Shown: one piece after another, positions 18,415-26,602 of the stretch
How positions within the stretch are numbered: the stretch's first letter is position 1
Layout: the number at the start of each line of letters is the position of its first letter
Source of the DNA: Streptomyces sp. SPB162
GTDB taxonomy: Bacteria; Actinomycetota; Actinomycetes; Streptomycetales; Streptomycetaceae
DNA length: 64,000 nucleotides
Assembly (NCBI RefSeq): GCF_029504575.1
Contig: NZ_JAQFII010000001.1
Location: forward strand, 3,355,001 to 3,419,000
Reading direction: 5' to 3'
The notes under the pieces: generated by a model
What the model saw: the letters and a program-made list of their open reading frames with translations, nothing else
What the model was told of the DNA's origin: nothing
Database searches by the model: none
Program-made: the position numbers and the translations under genes

Positions 18415-19068
18415 GTGACCCGCAGTACCCTGCCCATAGCCGCCGCACTGACCTTGGCCACAGCCCTGGCCCTGACCGCCTGCGGAGGCGAAGACAAGGC
18501 ATCGGACAAGATCCCCGGTGTCCCCACCACCGCCCCGACAACGCCGGCGGCCACCCCGAGCGCGACGGCTACGGAAGCGGGTGCGCCGAAGTTCGTTCTA
18601 CCGCCGGACATCAAGATCCAGATTGACGGCTTCGAAGACGCCGACGCCACGAAGAAGGCGGTACTCCGCGACACCGGATACGCGATCACCGCGATCCTGG
18701 AGGCGGAGTCGAAAATCATCGTGAAGGAGACGCCGAACTTCAAGCGCTACTTCACCGGCCTGCAGGGCGCGCAATTCGCCGACACGATCATCGAGCAGGC
18801 CCGGAGCGGGAACGTCATCACCGGGACTTACCACTACTACCAGTCGAACGTGAAGATCCTGGGCACGGGTGTCGCGAGCGTCGCCTACTGCGAGGACCAG
18901 CGGAAGGGATTCGACAAGGTCGCCAAGACCGGCAAGGTGAACACCACCACTCCGTCCCTTCAGGACTTCAGGCAGTGGACGATGACCATGTCGAAGAACG
19001 CGTCGGGTGACTGGCAGGTCCTCCGCTACACGTGGGCGCTGGGGGCGAAGAAGTGCCAGATCGGATGA
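18415..19068 (+). CDS. Secreted lipoprotein, family A copy 3
   Basis: A 217-residue lipoprotein whose signal peptide begins MTRSTLPIAAALTLATALAL and is nearly identical to copy 1, including the DNA before the start. The lipobox is LTAC. A Thr/Pro/Ala linker is followed by a domain with DIKIQIDGFEDADATKKAVL and a late cysteine pair (YCEDQRKGFDKVAKTGKV, KKCQIG). GTG 18415 is preceded by GGGGGATCTC. The stop overlaps ATG 19065, coupling it to the second family B gene. Function unknown. Confidence 0.85.
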   Translation: MTRSTLPIAAALTLATALALTACGGEDKASDKIPGVPTTAPTTPAATPSATATEAGAPKFVLPPDIKIQIDGFEDADATKKAVLRDTGYAITAILEAESKIIVKETPNFKRYFTGLQGAQFADTIIEQARSGNVITGTYHYYQSNVKILGTGVASVAYCEDQRKGFDKVAKTGKVNTTTPSLQDFRQWTMTMSKNASGDWQVLRYTWALGAKKCQIG

Positions 19069-20072
19069 GGCGCACAGTACGGCGGGCCGCTGTTGTCTCG
19101 GGGCTGCTCCTGACCGTGTTCGGCCTGGCCAACCCGCCCGCCATGGCCGGCAACTCGAAGAACCCCACGCCGTCGACCACCCCCAAGAGCACCGGCACGA
19201 CGCTTGAGTCCCGGGTCGCGGTCACCGGAAGCAAGGTCGGCGGCAGAAGCAAACCGCTCGTTTCCTCCAACGTCGACTGGGTCGCGCCTCCCTGCTGGTA
19301 CGAGCCGTTCTACAGTCCCGACGAACTCGAGGCGCACTTCAAGGAGGAATACGACGCGGCGGCCAAGAAGGGCTCCGGCACCGTTACCAACTACTACAAC
19401 TTCGAGATGTCGGAGAAGAACGCGGTCAAATACCATCGTGGTGACGATGGGAAATGGTGGGGCCTTGTCCAGAACAAGTATCTCGCCTCCGATCAGGTCG
19501 GAGACTGCAACTTCAACCAGTCGTTTCTGTGGGTCGGCCCCGCCACACCCCCGCCCCCCGGCGCCACGATCACCCCGAAGATGCTCTCCGACGTCGCCTA
19601 CGGGGCGACCAAACTGCCCTCCCACGACGTGACGCTGCGCCCAGCCGCGTCGAGCCAGAAGGTCAACCTCGCCACGTACGTGAAGTTCGACGATCCGGTG
19701 GAGCCGGTGTGGGTCACGGCGCAACTACCGGCCCTGAACATCGCCGCCACCGTGGTCGCCGTGCCGTCGGCCCTGCATGTCGACGCCGGGACGCCTTACG
19801 CCTCGCCCCAGTCGTGTGACTACCCCTTCACCAAAGTGGGCGCCGCCTACCAGGTCGACTCCTCCGGTGCCGGGTGCAACATCACGTACCGGAAGGCCAC
19901 CGCCGGCACCGGCCCGTACAGCCTCAAGGCCCAGATCACCTGGACCGTCACCTGGACTCCGACGGCCACTCCCCAGCCCGGCCAGGGGACAGCCTTGCCG
20001 GACGGCTACTCGCCGTCCCAACAGGACGTCGTCGTCCAGGAGATCCAGGCAGTCGGCCGCCCCACCACGTGA
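19065..20072 (+). CDS. Secreted protein, family B copy 2
   Basis: A 335-residue exported protein. The signal peptide is MRRTVRRAAVVSGLLLTVFG with a cleavage site near PAMAG. The mature domain parallels the protein at 15420: PPCWYEPFYSPDELE, a central KWWGLV motif, DVTLRPAASSQKVNLATYVKF, and a C-terminal VVQEIQAVGRP. It is less Gly/Met-rich at the start. ATG 19065 sits in an ATGA overlap with the lipoprotein gene. A strong hairpin follows the stop. It is likely extracytoplasmic and may work together with the lipoprotein made from the same message. Confidence 0.85.
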   Translation: MRRTVRRAAVVSGLLLTVFGLANPPAMAGNSKNPTPSTTPKSTGTTLESRVAVTGSKVGGRSKPLVSSNVDWVAPPCWYEPFYSPDELEAHFKEEYDAAAKKGSGTVTNYYNFEMSEKNAVKYHRGDDGKWWGLVQNKYLASDQVGDCNFNQSFLWVGPATPPPPGATITPKMLSDVAYGATKLPSHDVTLRPAASSQKVNLATYVKFDDPVEPVWVTAQLPALNIAATVVAVPSALHVDAGTPYASPQSCDYPFTKVGAAYQVDSSGAGCNITYRKATAGTGPYSLKAQITWTVTWTPTATPQPGQGTALPDGYSPSQQDVVVQEIQAVGRPTT

Positions 20073-20075
20073 AGC

Positions 20076-20098
20076 GACTCCCGCCCCGGGCGGGAGTC
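20076..20098 (+). terminator. Hairpin terminator after family B copy 2
   Basis: GACTCCCGCC and GGCGGGAGTC form a perfect 10-bp stem around a three-base loop, three bases after the stop codon. There is no U-tract, as is usual in Streptomyces. Confidence 0.75.
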
Positions 20099-20164
20099 TG
20101 CTGTCGGGGCCCGATGACGGGCGGCGCGGGCGCCGCCCGTGGTCGCCGCCGCCACCGCCCCGGC

Positions 20165-20193
20165 TTCCTCGGGCCCAAGGCCCGGGATAGCCT
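20165..20193 (+). promoter_or_regulatory. Candidate promoter of the EssC-like gene
   Basis: TTCCTC and TAGCCT are 17 bases apart, and the spacer contains the inverted repeat GGGCC/GGCCC. The position between the terminator at 20076 and ATG 20248 fits. The -35 match is weak. Confidence 0.35.
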
Positions 20194-20247
20194 CGGCTGG
20201 CAAGTCAGAGCAAGGTCCCGCGGGACCGACGGGGAGGAAGACGGCCC

Positions 20248-23200
20248 ATGCGGGTAACTGTGACGGTCATCCGCCAGGGGGATGAGCCGCAGGATGTGAT
20301 TCTCGCGGTGGACGAGAACACCACCGGCTCCGATGTGGCGCAGGTCCTGGCCGGGCGGCCGGCGGCTGGGGCGGGGGCGCCCGCGCCGGGCCATTCGTCC
20401 GTCACGAATCTCTTCCCGCCCAAGGAGGTCCCGCCGCGGACGCCCACCCTGTGGGCCGACGGCCATCCCTGTCCGCCGGACGAGCCGGTCGCCCACCTGC
20501 TCCGCGACGGGATGCGGGTCTCGGTGGACGACAGCATCGGCCCGTACCTGCGCGCGGGAGAGCCGGCCGGACGGTTCGAGCTCCGGATAACCGGTGGACC
20601 CGGCGCGGGCCGCGTCGCCCGGCTGTCGCTCGGTGTCACGTCCGTCGGGTCGGCCGAGGCCTGCACCGTCTCCGTCGATGATCCGCAACTCCCGCCCGCC
20701 GCCCTGGTGATCAGCGTGGACATGAGCGGTGCCGTCAAGCTGACCCCGCAGCCGGGCGTGCCCGTTCTGATCGACAACGCCCCGGTCACCGGGGAGCGGG
20801 CCTGGCCGACCGGCGCGCTGGTCAAGGCGGGTTCGTCGCTGTTCGTGCTCGACGTACCCGGTGAAGCGGACGCCCACCTCTCCGCGATGGGAGAGGGCGG
20901 TCTGGCGTACAACCGGCCGCCCCGGCTCTCCTCGCTGCCCCCGCGCGCCCGTCTCGTCATCCCGACGCCTCCCACCAAGGGCGAGCGCGCCCGGTTCCAG
21001 CTCCTCGCCTCGTTCCTGCCGGCGGTCTTCGGCCTGGGCATGTACTTCATGACCAAACAGGTCTACATGCTGCTGTTCTGCCTGATGAGTCCGGTGATGA
21101 TGATCGGCGAGTGGTTCAGCGAGAACCGCCGCGGCAAGCAGAAGCACCGGACCTCGATGAAGGACTACAAGAAGGAGAAGGAGGAGTACGACGAGAACCT
21201 CGTCCGGCTCAGCGAGCTGGACGAGCAGGCCAGGCGTACCGCCTTCCCCGACCCCGCGGCGATCCTGCTGTTCGCCACGGGGCCGCGGCGCCGGCTCTGG
21301 GAGCGCCGCATCACGGATCCCGACGCGTTGATGCTGCGGATCGGGGTCGCCGACCTCCCCGCCGACATCGAACTGGCCGCTTCCGGCGCGTCCCACGACG
21401 CGGACCCGCCGGAACCGCCCACCGTGCACGACGTGCCCGTCCCGCTGCCGTTCACGAAGCTCGGCGTGGTGGGCCTGGCGGGGGTTCGGCCTCGCGCGCT
21501 GGCCACGGCGCGCTGGCTCGTCACCCAGGCCGCTGTCCTGCACAGCCCGCGTGACCTGTCGGTCGTCGTCCTCTCCTCGGTGCCCGACGCGGGCGCCGTG
21601 TGGGACTGGGCGCACTGGCTGCCCCACACCGCGCCCCAGCAGGGACAGGACTGCGTCGCGCTCGTCGGCTCGGAGCCCGACACGGTCTCCCGCCGCATCA
21701 CCGAGCTGCTCAACGAACTGAACCGGCGCAAGTCCGTCAACACCAGCTCCCTGAGCGGGGGCGGCACACCGCTGCGGCCCGACCCGTACGTCCTCATCCT
21801 GCTCGACGGCGCGCGGCTGCTGCGCCGCACGCCCGGAGTGCCCCAGCTCCTCCAGGAGGGGCCGCTGCACGGCATGTTCGCCCTGTGCCTCGACGAGGAC
21901 GAACGGCTGCTGCCCGAGGAGTGCCGCGCCGCCATCTGCTGGCCGCACGACGCGACCGGCCGCCTGCACCTGCGGGGAGCGGGCCTGGAGGCCGTCGGCG
22001 ACGTCCTGGCGGACCAGGTCTCGCACGCCTGGTGCGGGCTGGTGGCCCGTTCGCTCGCTCCGGTGCGCGATGTCAGCCGTGACGACGCCGACAGCGCCCT
22101 CCCCACCGCCGCCCGGCTGTTGAACCTCCTCCAGATGCCCGATCCGACCGGGGCCGACATCGAGCGCATCTGGATGCACGGCGGATCGACGACCACGGCG
22201 CCCATCGGGATCGGCGCCGACGGCCCGTTCCATCTGGACATCCGCCGCGACGGACCGCATGCCCTGATCGCCGGCACCACCGGGGCCGGAAAGTCCGAAC
22301 TCCTGCAGACGATCATCACGTCGCTCGCCGTCCACAACCGCCCGGACGCGCTGAACTTCGTCCTCATCGACTACAAGGGGGGCAGCGCCTTCCTCGACTG
22401 CTCCCGGCTTCCGCATACCGTCGGCATGGTCAGCGACCTCGACGCACACCTCACCGAACGGGCGCTGGCATCGCTGGCCGCGGAGCTCAAGCGCCGTGAG
22501 GAGATTCTCTTCGAGGCCGAGACGAAGGACATCGAGGACTACGGCGACACCCGCCGTGTGCGGCCCGAACTGGAGCCGATGCCCAGGCTCGTCCTGATCA
22601 TCGACGAGTTCGCCTCGCTGGTCGCCGAACTCCCGGACTTCGTCGCGGGGCTCGTCGACATCGCCCGTCGTGGCCGCTCGCTGGGCGTGCACCTGATCCT
22701 CGCCACCCAGCGCCCCGCCGGTGTGGTCAGTGCCGACATCCGGGCCAACACCAACCTGCGGATCGCCCTGCGCGTCACCGGCCCCGACGAGTCCTCCGAC
22801 GTCATCGACGCCCCTGACGCCGGCGCCATCAACAAGTCCACCCCGGGGCGCGCCTATGTGCGGTCCGGTGCCCAGGCGTTGGTCGCCCTGCAGTCCGCGC
22901 GGATCGGCGGGCGTCGGCCCAGCACATCGTCGGGGCCCCGGGCGAGCGCCGTTCCGCTGTCCTGGTCCGCGGTGGCGCGCCCGTTGGCCCGCGCCGCGGA
23001 CGACGGGGACGACGGCACCCTCGTGACCGACCTGGCGGTGCTCGTCGACGCGATCGCGTCGGGCGCGGAGCGCATGCGGTTCCCCGCACCCCGCAGCCCC
23101 TGGCTGCCGCCGCTGCCCGAACACATCACGCTGGACGACGCGCCGCAGCCCGCGGCGCCCACCCACGGGGACGTGCCGCCCATCGTGTTCGGCGTCACCG

Positions 23201-24687
23201 ACGTACCGGCGCGGCAGGCGCGTTCACCGCTCGCGCTCGATCTGGTCGACGGAGAGAACCTCCTGATCATCGGCGGACCGCGCTCCGGCCGGTCCACCGC
23301 GCTGCGCTCGCTGGCGGGCGCGTTGGCCAAGACCGTCTCGCCCGCCGACGTGCACCTGTACGGCGTCGACTGCGGTGCGAACGTCCTGCTGCCGCTCACC
23401 GGCCTGCCGCACTGCGGCGGTGTGGTCACCCGGGACGAGCCCGAGCGCCTGGTCCGGCTGCTCGCGAGGCTCCAGGGGGAAGTGACCCGGCGGCAGCAAC
23501 TCCTCGCGCGGCTGGGCGTTTCCAGCACGGCCGAACAGCGCGCGTCGGCGGCCCCTGAGGACAAGCTGCCGTGGATGGTCCTGCTCCTGGACGGCTGGGA
23601 GGGCTACACCTCGACGTTCGAGAACTACGACTACGGCAAGCTCATCGACGCCATGGTGCGGCTCTTCCGGGAAGGGCCCGCCGTGGGGCTCCGGGTGGCG
23701 ATGTCCGCCGACCGCAGCGGCTTCATGGGAACGGTGACGTCCTCCTTCGGGGACCGGCTGATCCTGCGGCTCACCACCGTCGACGACTACTCCTCCGCCG
23801 GGATGTCCCCTCGTGACATCCCGAAGGACATGGCGGCCGGCCGCGCGCTGGGAGCGACCGACGGAGGCGTGCAGGAGAGCCAGATCGCGCTGCTCGCCAC
23901 CGATCCCTCTGGCAAGGCGCAGGTCGAGGCGCTCCGCCGGATCGCCGACGACTCGCGGGCCCGGTACCCCCGTCCGGTGAAGAGCCTGCGTGCCATGCGC
24001 GTGGATGCGCTGCCTTCGCAGATCACCGCGAGCGAGGCACGCGCTCTGGAACCGGAGTTCGCCCCGCCGTCGGATCTGTGGGCGCTGATCGGTGTCGGTG
24101 GCGACGAGCTCGCCCCGCTCGGAGTGGACCTCGGCGAATCGGGGCCGGGATTCGTCGTCGCGGGGCCGCCCAAGTCCGGACGGTCCACCACGTTGATGAC
24201 GATGGCCAGGTCGCTGCTGCGCGGTGGACTGCCGGTCGTTCTCATCACGCCGAAGCGCTCGCCGTTGCGGGCCATGGAGGGTGAGGCCGGCGTGCTGGGC
24301 ATGCTCGGCGCGGACTCCACCGAAAGTGACCTGCAGGAGCTGTTGTCCAGGGCGAACGGCGGCCGTTACGCCGTCGTCGTCGACGATGCCGAACTGCTGC
24401 ACGACGGGCCGCTCGACGACGCGCTGGCCGAGGTGATCCGCACCGGTGTCGACGGCGATCACGCGGTTGTCGCGGCCGGGGCGGCGGACACCATGACGTC
24501 GCAGTACCGCGGCTTCGCCGCCGAAGCCCGTCGGTCGCGGCACGGTCTGCTGCTGGCCCCGGAAGGGGACGCCGGCGACCTGTTCAACGTCCGCCTCCCG
24601 CGCGGCCTCGGGGGCGGCCCCACCGGCTGCGGCGTCCTGGTGCGCGGTGGGGAGATCCTGCCCGTGCAGGCCGCGATCGAGGTCTGA
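20248..24687 (+). CDS. EssC-like FtsK/SpoIIIE membrane ATPase (type VII secretion)
   Basis: A 1479-residue protein. Residues 1-245 are soluble with beta-rich, FHA-like stretches. Two adjacent membrane segments lie near 251-288, followed by a charged coiled region (DYKKEKEEYDENLVRLSELD). Three FtsK/SpoIIIE ATPase domains follow: D1 with canonical Walker A GTTGAGKS at 676-683 and Walker B LIIDEF (Asp786, Glu787), D2 with GPRSGRS near 1010-1016, and D3 with GPPKSGRS near 1306-1313. Lys is replaced by Arg in the last two. An N-terminal soluble module before the membrane pair is the plan of firmicute EssC rather than of mycobacterial EccC. Its likely role is to drive export of the nearby WXG100 proteins. 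eccB, eccD, eccE and mycP are absent here. Confidence 0.88.
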   Translation: MRVTVTVIRQGDEPQDVILAVDENTTGSDVAQVLAGRPAAGAGAPAPGHSSVTNLFPPKEVPPRTPTLWADGHPCPPDEPVAHLLRDGMRVSVDDSIGPYLRAGEPAGRFELRITGGPGAGRVARLSLGVTSVGSAEACTVSVDDPQLPPAALVISVDMSGAVKLTPQPGVPVLIDNAPVTGERAWPTGALVKAGSSLFVLDVPGEADAHLSAMGEGGLAYNRPPRLSSLPPRARLVIPTPPTKGERARFQLLASFLPAVFGLGMYFMTKQVYMLLFCLMSPVMMIGEWFSENRRGKQKHRTSMKDYKKEKEEYDENLVRLSELDEQARRTAFPDPAAILLFATGPRRRLWERRITDPDALMLRIGVADLPADIELAASGASHDADPPEPPTVHDVPVPLPFTKLGVVGLAGVRPRALATARWLVTQAAVLHSPRDLSVVVLSSVPDAGAVWDWAHWLPHTAPQQGQDCVALVGSEPDTVSRRITELLNELNRRKSVNTSSLSGGGTPLRPDPYVLILLDGARLLRRTPGVPQLLQEGPLHGMFALCLDEDERLLPEECRAAICWPHDATGRLHLRGAGLEAVGDVLADQVSHAWCGLVARSLAPVRDVSRDDADSALPTAARLLNLLQMPDPTGADIERIWMHGGSTTTAPIGIGADGPFHLDIRRDGPHALIAGTTGAGKSELLQTIITSLAVHNRPDALNFVLIDYKGGSAFLDCSRLPHTVGMVSDLDAHLTERALASLAAELKRREEILFEAETKDIEDYGDTRRVRPELEPMPRLVLIIDEFASLVAELPDFVAGLVDIARRGRSLGVHLILATQRPAGVVSADIRANTNLRIALRVTGPDESSDVIDAPDAGAINKSTPGRAYVRSGAQALVALQSARIGGRRPSTSSGPRASAVPLSWSAVARPLARAADDGDDGTLVTDLAVLVDAIASGAERMRFPAPRSPWLPPLPEHITLDDAPQPAAPTHGDVPPIVFGVTDVPARQARSPLALDLVDGENLLIIGGPRSGRSTALRSLAGALAKTVSPADVHLYGVDCGANVLLPLTGLPHCGGVVTRDEPERLVRLLARLQGEVTRRQQLLARLGVSSTAEQRASAAPEDKLPWMVLLLDGWEGYTSTFENYDYGKLIDAMVRLFREGPAVGLRVAMSADRSGFMGTVTSSFGDRLILRLTTVDDYSSAGMSPRDIPKDMAAGRALGATDGGVQESQIALLATDPSGKAQVEALRRIADDSRARYPRPVKSLRAMRVDALPSQITASEARALEPEFAPPSDLWALIGVGGDELAPLGVDLGESGPGFVVAGPPKSGRSTTLMTMARSLLRGGLPVVLITPKRSPLRAMEGEAGVLGMLGADSTESDLQELLSRANGGRYAVVVDDAELLHDGPLDDALAEVIRTGVDGDHAVVAAGAADTMTSQYRGFAAEARRSRHGLLLAPEGDAGDLFNVRLPRGLGGGPTGCGVLVRGGEILPVQAAIEV

Positions 24688-24716
24688 ACGGCCGCGGCCG
24701 CGGCCGCCGCACACGA

Positions 24717-24766
24717 AAGCGGCCCGGCCCCTGGTCCAGCATCGCTGGGCAGGGGCCGGGCCGCTT
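24717..24766. terminator. Strong bidirectional terminator
   Basis: AAGCGGCCCGGCCCCTG and its exact complement CAGGGGCCGGGCCGCTT make a 17-bp stem. The loop itself contains a CCAGC/GCTGG stem. It lies between the convergent EssC-like and WXG100 genes, so it can serve both. Confidence 0.9.
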
Positions 24767-24817
24767 CGGACGGTCTACGACGACAGGTCGATGACCGCTG
24801 GGTCGATGACCGGTGGG

Positions 24818-25090
24818 TCAGTGACCGGTGGTCGCGCGGCTGATGTTGCCGTGGTGGGTGTCCGTCGCACGCTTCGCGTCGTCCAGCAGGTTGATGATCT
24901 TCGTGATGCTCGGCTGGAGGGCTTCCCAGTCGCGGCGGAAGTTGTCGGCCAGCGGGCCGGACCAGTAGCCGTGGCTCTCCTTGGACGCGGAGTTCAAGGA
25001 CTTGATCAAGCCGTCGAGGGTTACGTGGTCCTTGCCGAAGCGCGTGGACAGCTTGCGCAACATCTCAAGATCGGCGCCGCTCATAGCCAT
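24818..25090 (-). CDS. WXG100 family protein (ESAT-6-like)
   Basis: A 90-residue helical protein. Its WXG motif is in SHGYWSGPLADNFRRDW near the centre, between two predicted helices (MLRKLSTRFGKDHVTLDGLI and ALQPSITKIINLLDDAKRAT), the hairpin fold of WXG100 proteins. GGGGAG precedes ATG 25090. It is convergent with the EssC-like ATPase gene and is its most likely substrate. No C-terminal YxxxD/E export signal is evident. Confidence 0.85.
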   Translation of the reverse strand: MAMSGADLEMLRKLSTRFGKDHVTLDGLIKSLNSASKESHGYWSGPLADNFRRDWEALQPSITKIINLLDDAKRATDTHHGNISRATTGH

Positions 25091-25423
25091 GGAGTGCTCC
25101 CCGTAAGGTAGAACGCGTGGCGCGCGCATCGTGCGGCTGAGCCGACGACAGCACACCGCACGCGGGTGTGTGAGTCTACGAAAGTCCTATCACACCACAC
25201 GTCACTGACGACATCCTGGTTCCCACAGAGCCTCCGCAATTCCGCGCGCACCACGGCGAGTACGGCGAGCGGCGGGAACATCCGGCGTGACGGCGGCGAC
25301 CGGGCACGGGACAGAAGCAGCCGAGACGGTGGGAGCACCGAGGGACTCGTGCCCCGTTAGGGTCGGCATCCGAGCCGCTCGACATGCGCATGCCTTACCC
25401 CTACCTGCTCCCAGGAGTGTCCC
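25091..25423. other. Intergenic region between divergent WXG100 and membrane-protein genes
   Basis: I see no gene here. It should hold the promoters of both divergent genes, and TAGACT occurs on the minus strand about 70 bases before the WXG100 start, but no convincing -35 partner is present. AT content is higher near 25170-25210 than in the flanks. Confidence 0.5.
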
Positions 25424-26065
25424 GTGTCGCACAGCACCCCGGACGACGACCGGATCACGCTGACGCCCATCAGCCGCCCGGATCCCGAAGCCCGGGAAGG
25501 ACGCCGCCGGCGCCGGATCATCGGCGGCACGATCGCCCTCGTGGTCCTCGCGGGCGGCGGCATCGGATGGGCGGTCGCCGCGAACGGCGAGGACGACAAA
25601 CCGGTGAAGCACACGGCCGTCCTGCCGGAGTCCTTCGGGGCGTACACCCTGGCGCAGCCGGACGACACCGAGTGGACACGGCTGTCGTCGGTCAACACCG
25701 ACATCACGAAGGGCTCCGTCGACCTGACCTATCGCGCGGCCGGCGGGAAGGCGCTGCTGGTCACCGTCGAGCTGGATCCGCCTGTCGTCTTCGAGTTGGG
25801 CGAATCGGATGACGCGCTTTCCGCGATGCTGGATGCGAAGGTCGAATCCAGCCAGGTCAAGAAGTACCCGGCAGGCGACGTGGGCGGCGACATCCAGTGC
25901 GTCGACATGGCCACGCAGCGGACTGCCTTCACCCAGTGCCTCTGGCAGGACGCCACCGCCCACATCACCTTGGCGCCCGTGCTCAACCACCACACCGTCG
26001 TCGCCAAGGACGCCCCGGCCGATCTGCGCGCTTTTCTCGGTGCCCTGAAGATCCAGCCGAAGTGA
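25424..26065 (+). CDS. Bitopic membrane protein of the type VII-like locus
   Basis: A 213-residue protein with a charged cytoplasmic N-terminus (about 1-31), one membrane helix (IIGGTIALVVLAGGGIGWAV, residues 33-52) and an extracytoplasmic domain of about 155 residues with two cysteines (IQCVDM and TQCLWQD). An AGGAGTG site directly precedes GTG 25424. It is flanked by the two WXG100-type genes on the opposite strand. I do not recognise the family. The position suggests a component of the secretion apparatus or a surface receptor. Confidence 0.75.
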   Translation: MSHSTPDDDRITLTPISRPDPEAREGRRRRRIIGGTIALVVLAGGGIGWAVAANGEDDKPVKHTAVLPESFGAYTLAQPDDTEWTRLSSVNTDITKGSVDLTYRAAGGKALLVTVELDPPVVFELGESDDALSAMLDAKVESSQVKKYPAGDVGGDIQCVDMATQRTAFTQCLWQDATAHITLAPVLNHHTVVAKDAPADLRAFLGALKIQPK

Positions 26066-26163
26066 CCGGCCGCGGACGACCACCGGCCGCCCGCGGCCCC
26101 TGTGTCAGTCCGGCAGGTTCTGGAACCGAATGGCGCAGAGCGCGTCCCGGACCTGGGACCGGA

Positions 26164-26523
26164 TCAGTAGCCCTGCATATCCATGCGCCACATCTTCGCC
26201 TCGCCCGGCGAGACCTTTTCCGGCGCTTTCGCGATCTCCGCGTCGACGGCCGGAATCAACTTGTCCACCAGCGTCTTGATCCTGGCGCGGCGTCCGTCGA
26301 GATCCTGCTGCCAGCTGTCGGCGGCCTTCCCGACCCAGACCTTTTTGCCTGCCATGTCCTTCGACGCCGTTTCAAGCTGCTTCTTGAGTTCTTCGGTCTC
26401 CGTCTTCAGACGGGTCTTCAGCGCCTGAAGCGCGGACCGGTACGGATTGTCCACCTTGGCAACACTCGCGGGCGTTCCCACCGATTCCCCTTTGCCATCG
26501 CTTATTTGCCAGCTGAATTGCAT
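26164..26523 (-). CDS. WXG100-like protein
   Basis: A 119-residue, highly charged helical protein. WVGKAADSW is the WXG turn, preceded by a long Lys/Glu-rich helix (LKTRLKTETEELKKQLETA) and followed by a second helix (RRARIKTLVDKLIPAVDAEI). It is longer than the standard 100 residues because of about 25 extra N-terminal residues (MQFSWQISDGKG). It lies immediately upstream of nothing else on its strand until the kinase gene. It is a probable second substrate or heterodimer partner of the protein at 24818. Confidence 0.78.
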   Translation of the reverse strand: MQFSWQISDGKGESVGTPASVAKVDNPYRSALQALKTRLKTETEELKKQLETASKDMAGKKVWVGKAADSWQQDLDGRRARIKTLVDKLIPAVDAEIAKAPEKVSPGEAKMWRMDMQGY

Positions 26524-26602
26524 GATGCCATGCGGGGGCCGAGGGAGGGCCGGGGCTCATGTGACGGCTCGGGGCCCGCCCCCGCGACGCGCCCCTGCCT
26601 CC

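Noticed and set aside
20140..20247. Insertion or attachment site before the EssC-like gene
   Set aside because: GGGCCC-rich inverted repeats are present but no integrase, tRNA end or flanking duplication was found.
19948..23166. Very long open frame antisense to the EssC-like gene
   Set aside because: Its composition (Arg, Gly, Ala, His runs) is what high-GC third positions give opposite a real gene, and there is no ribosome site.
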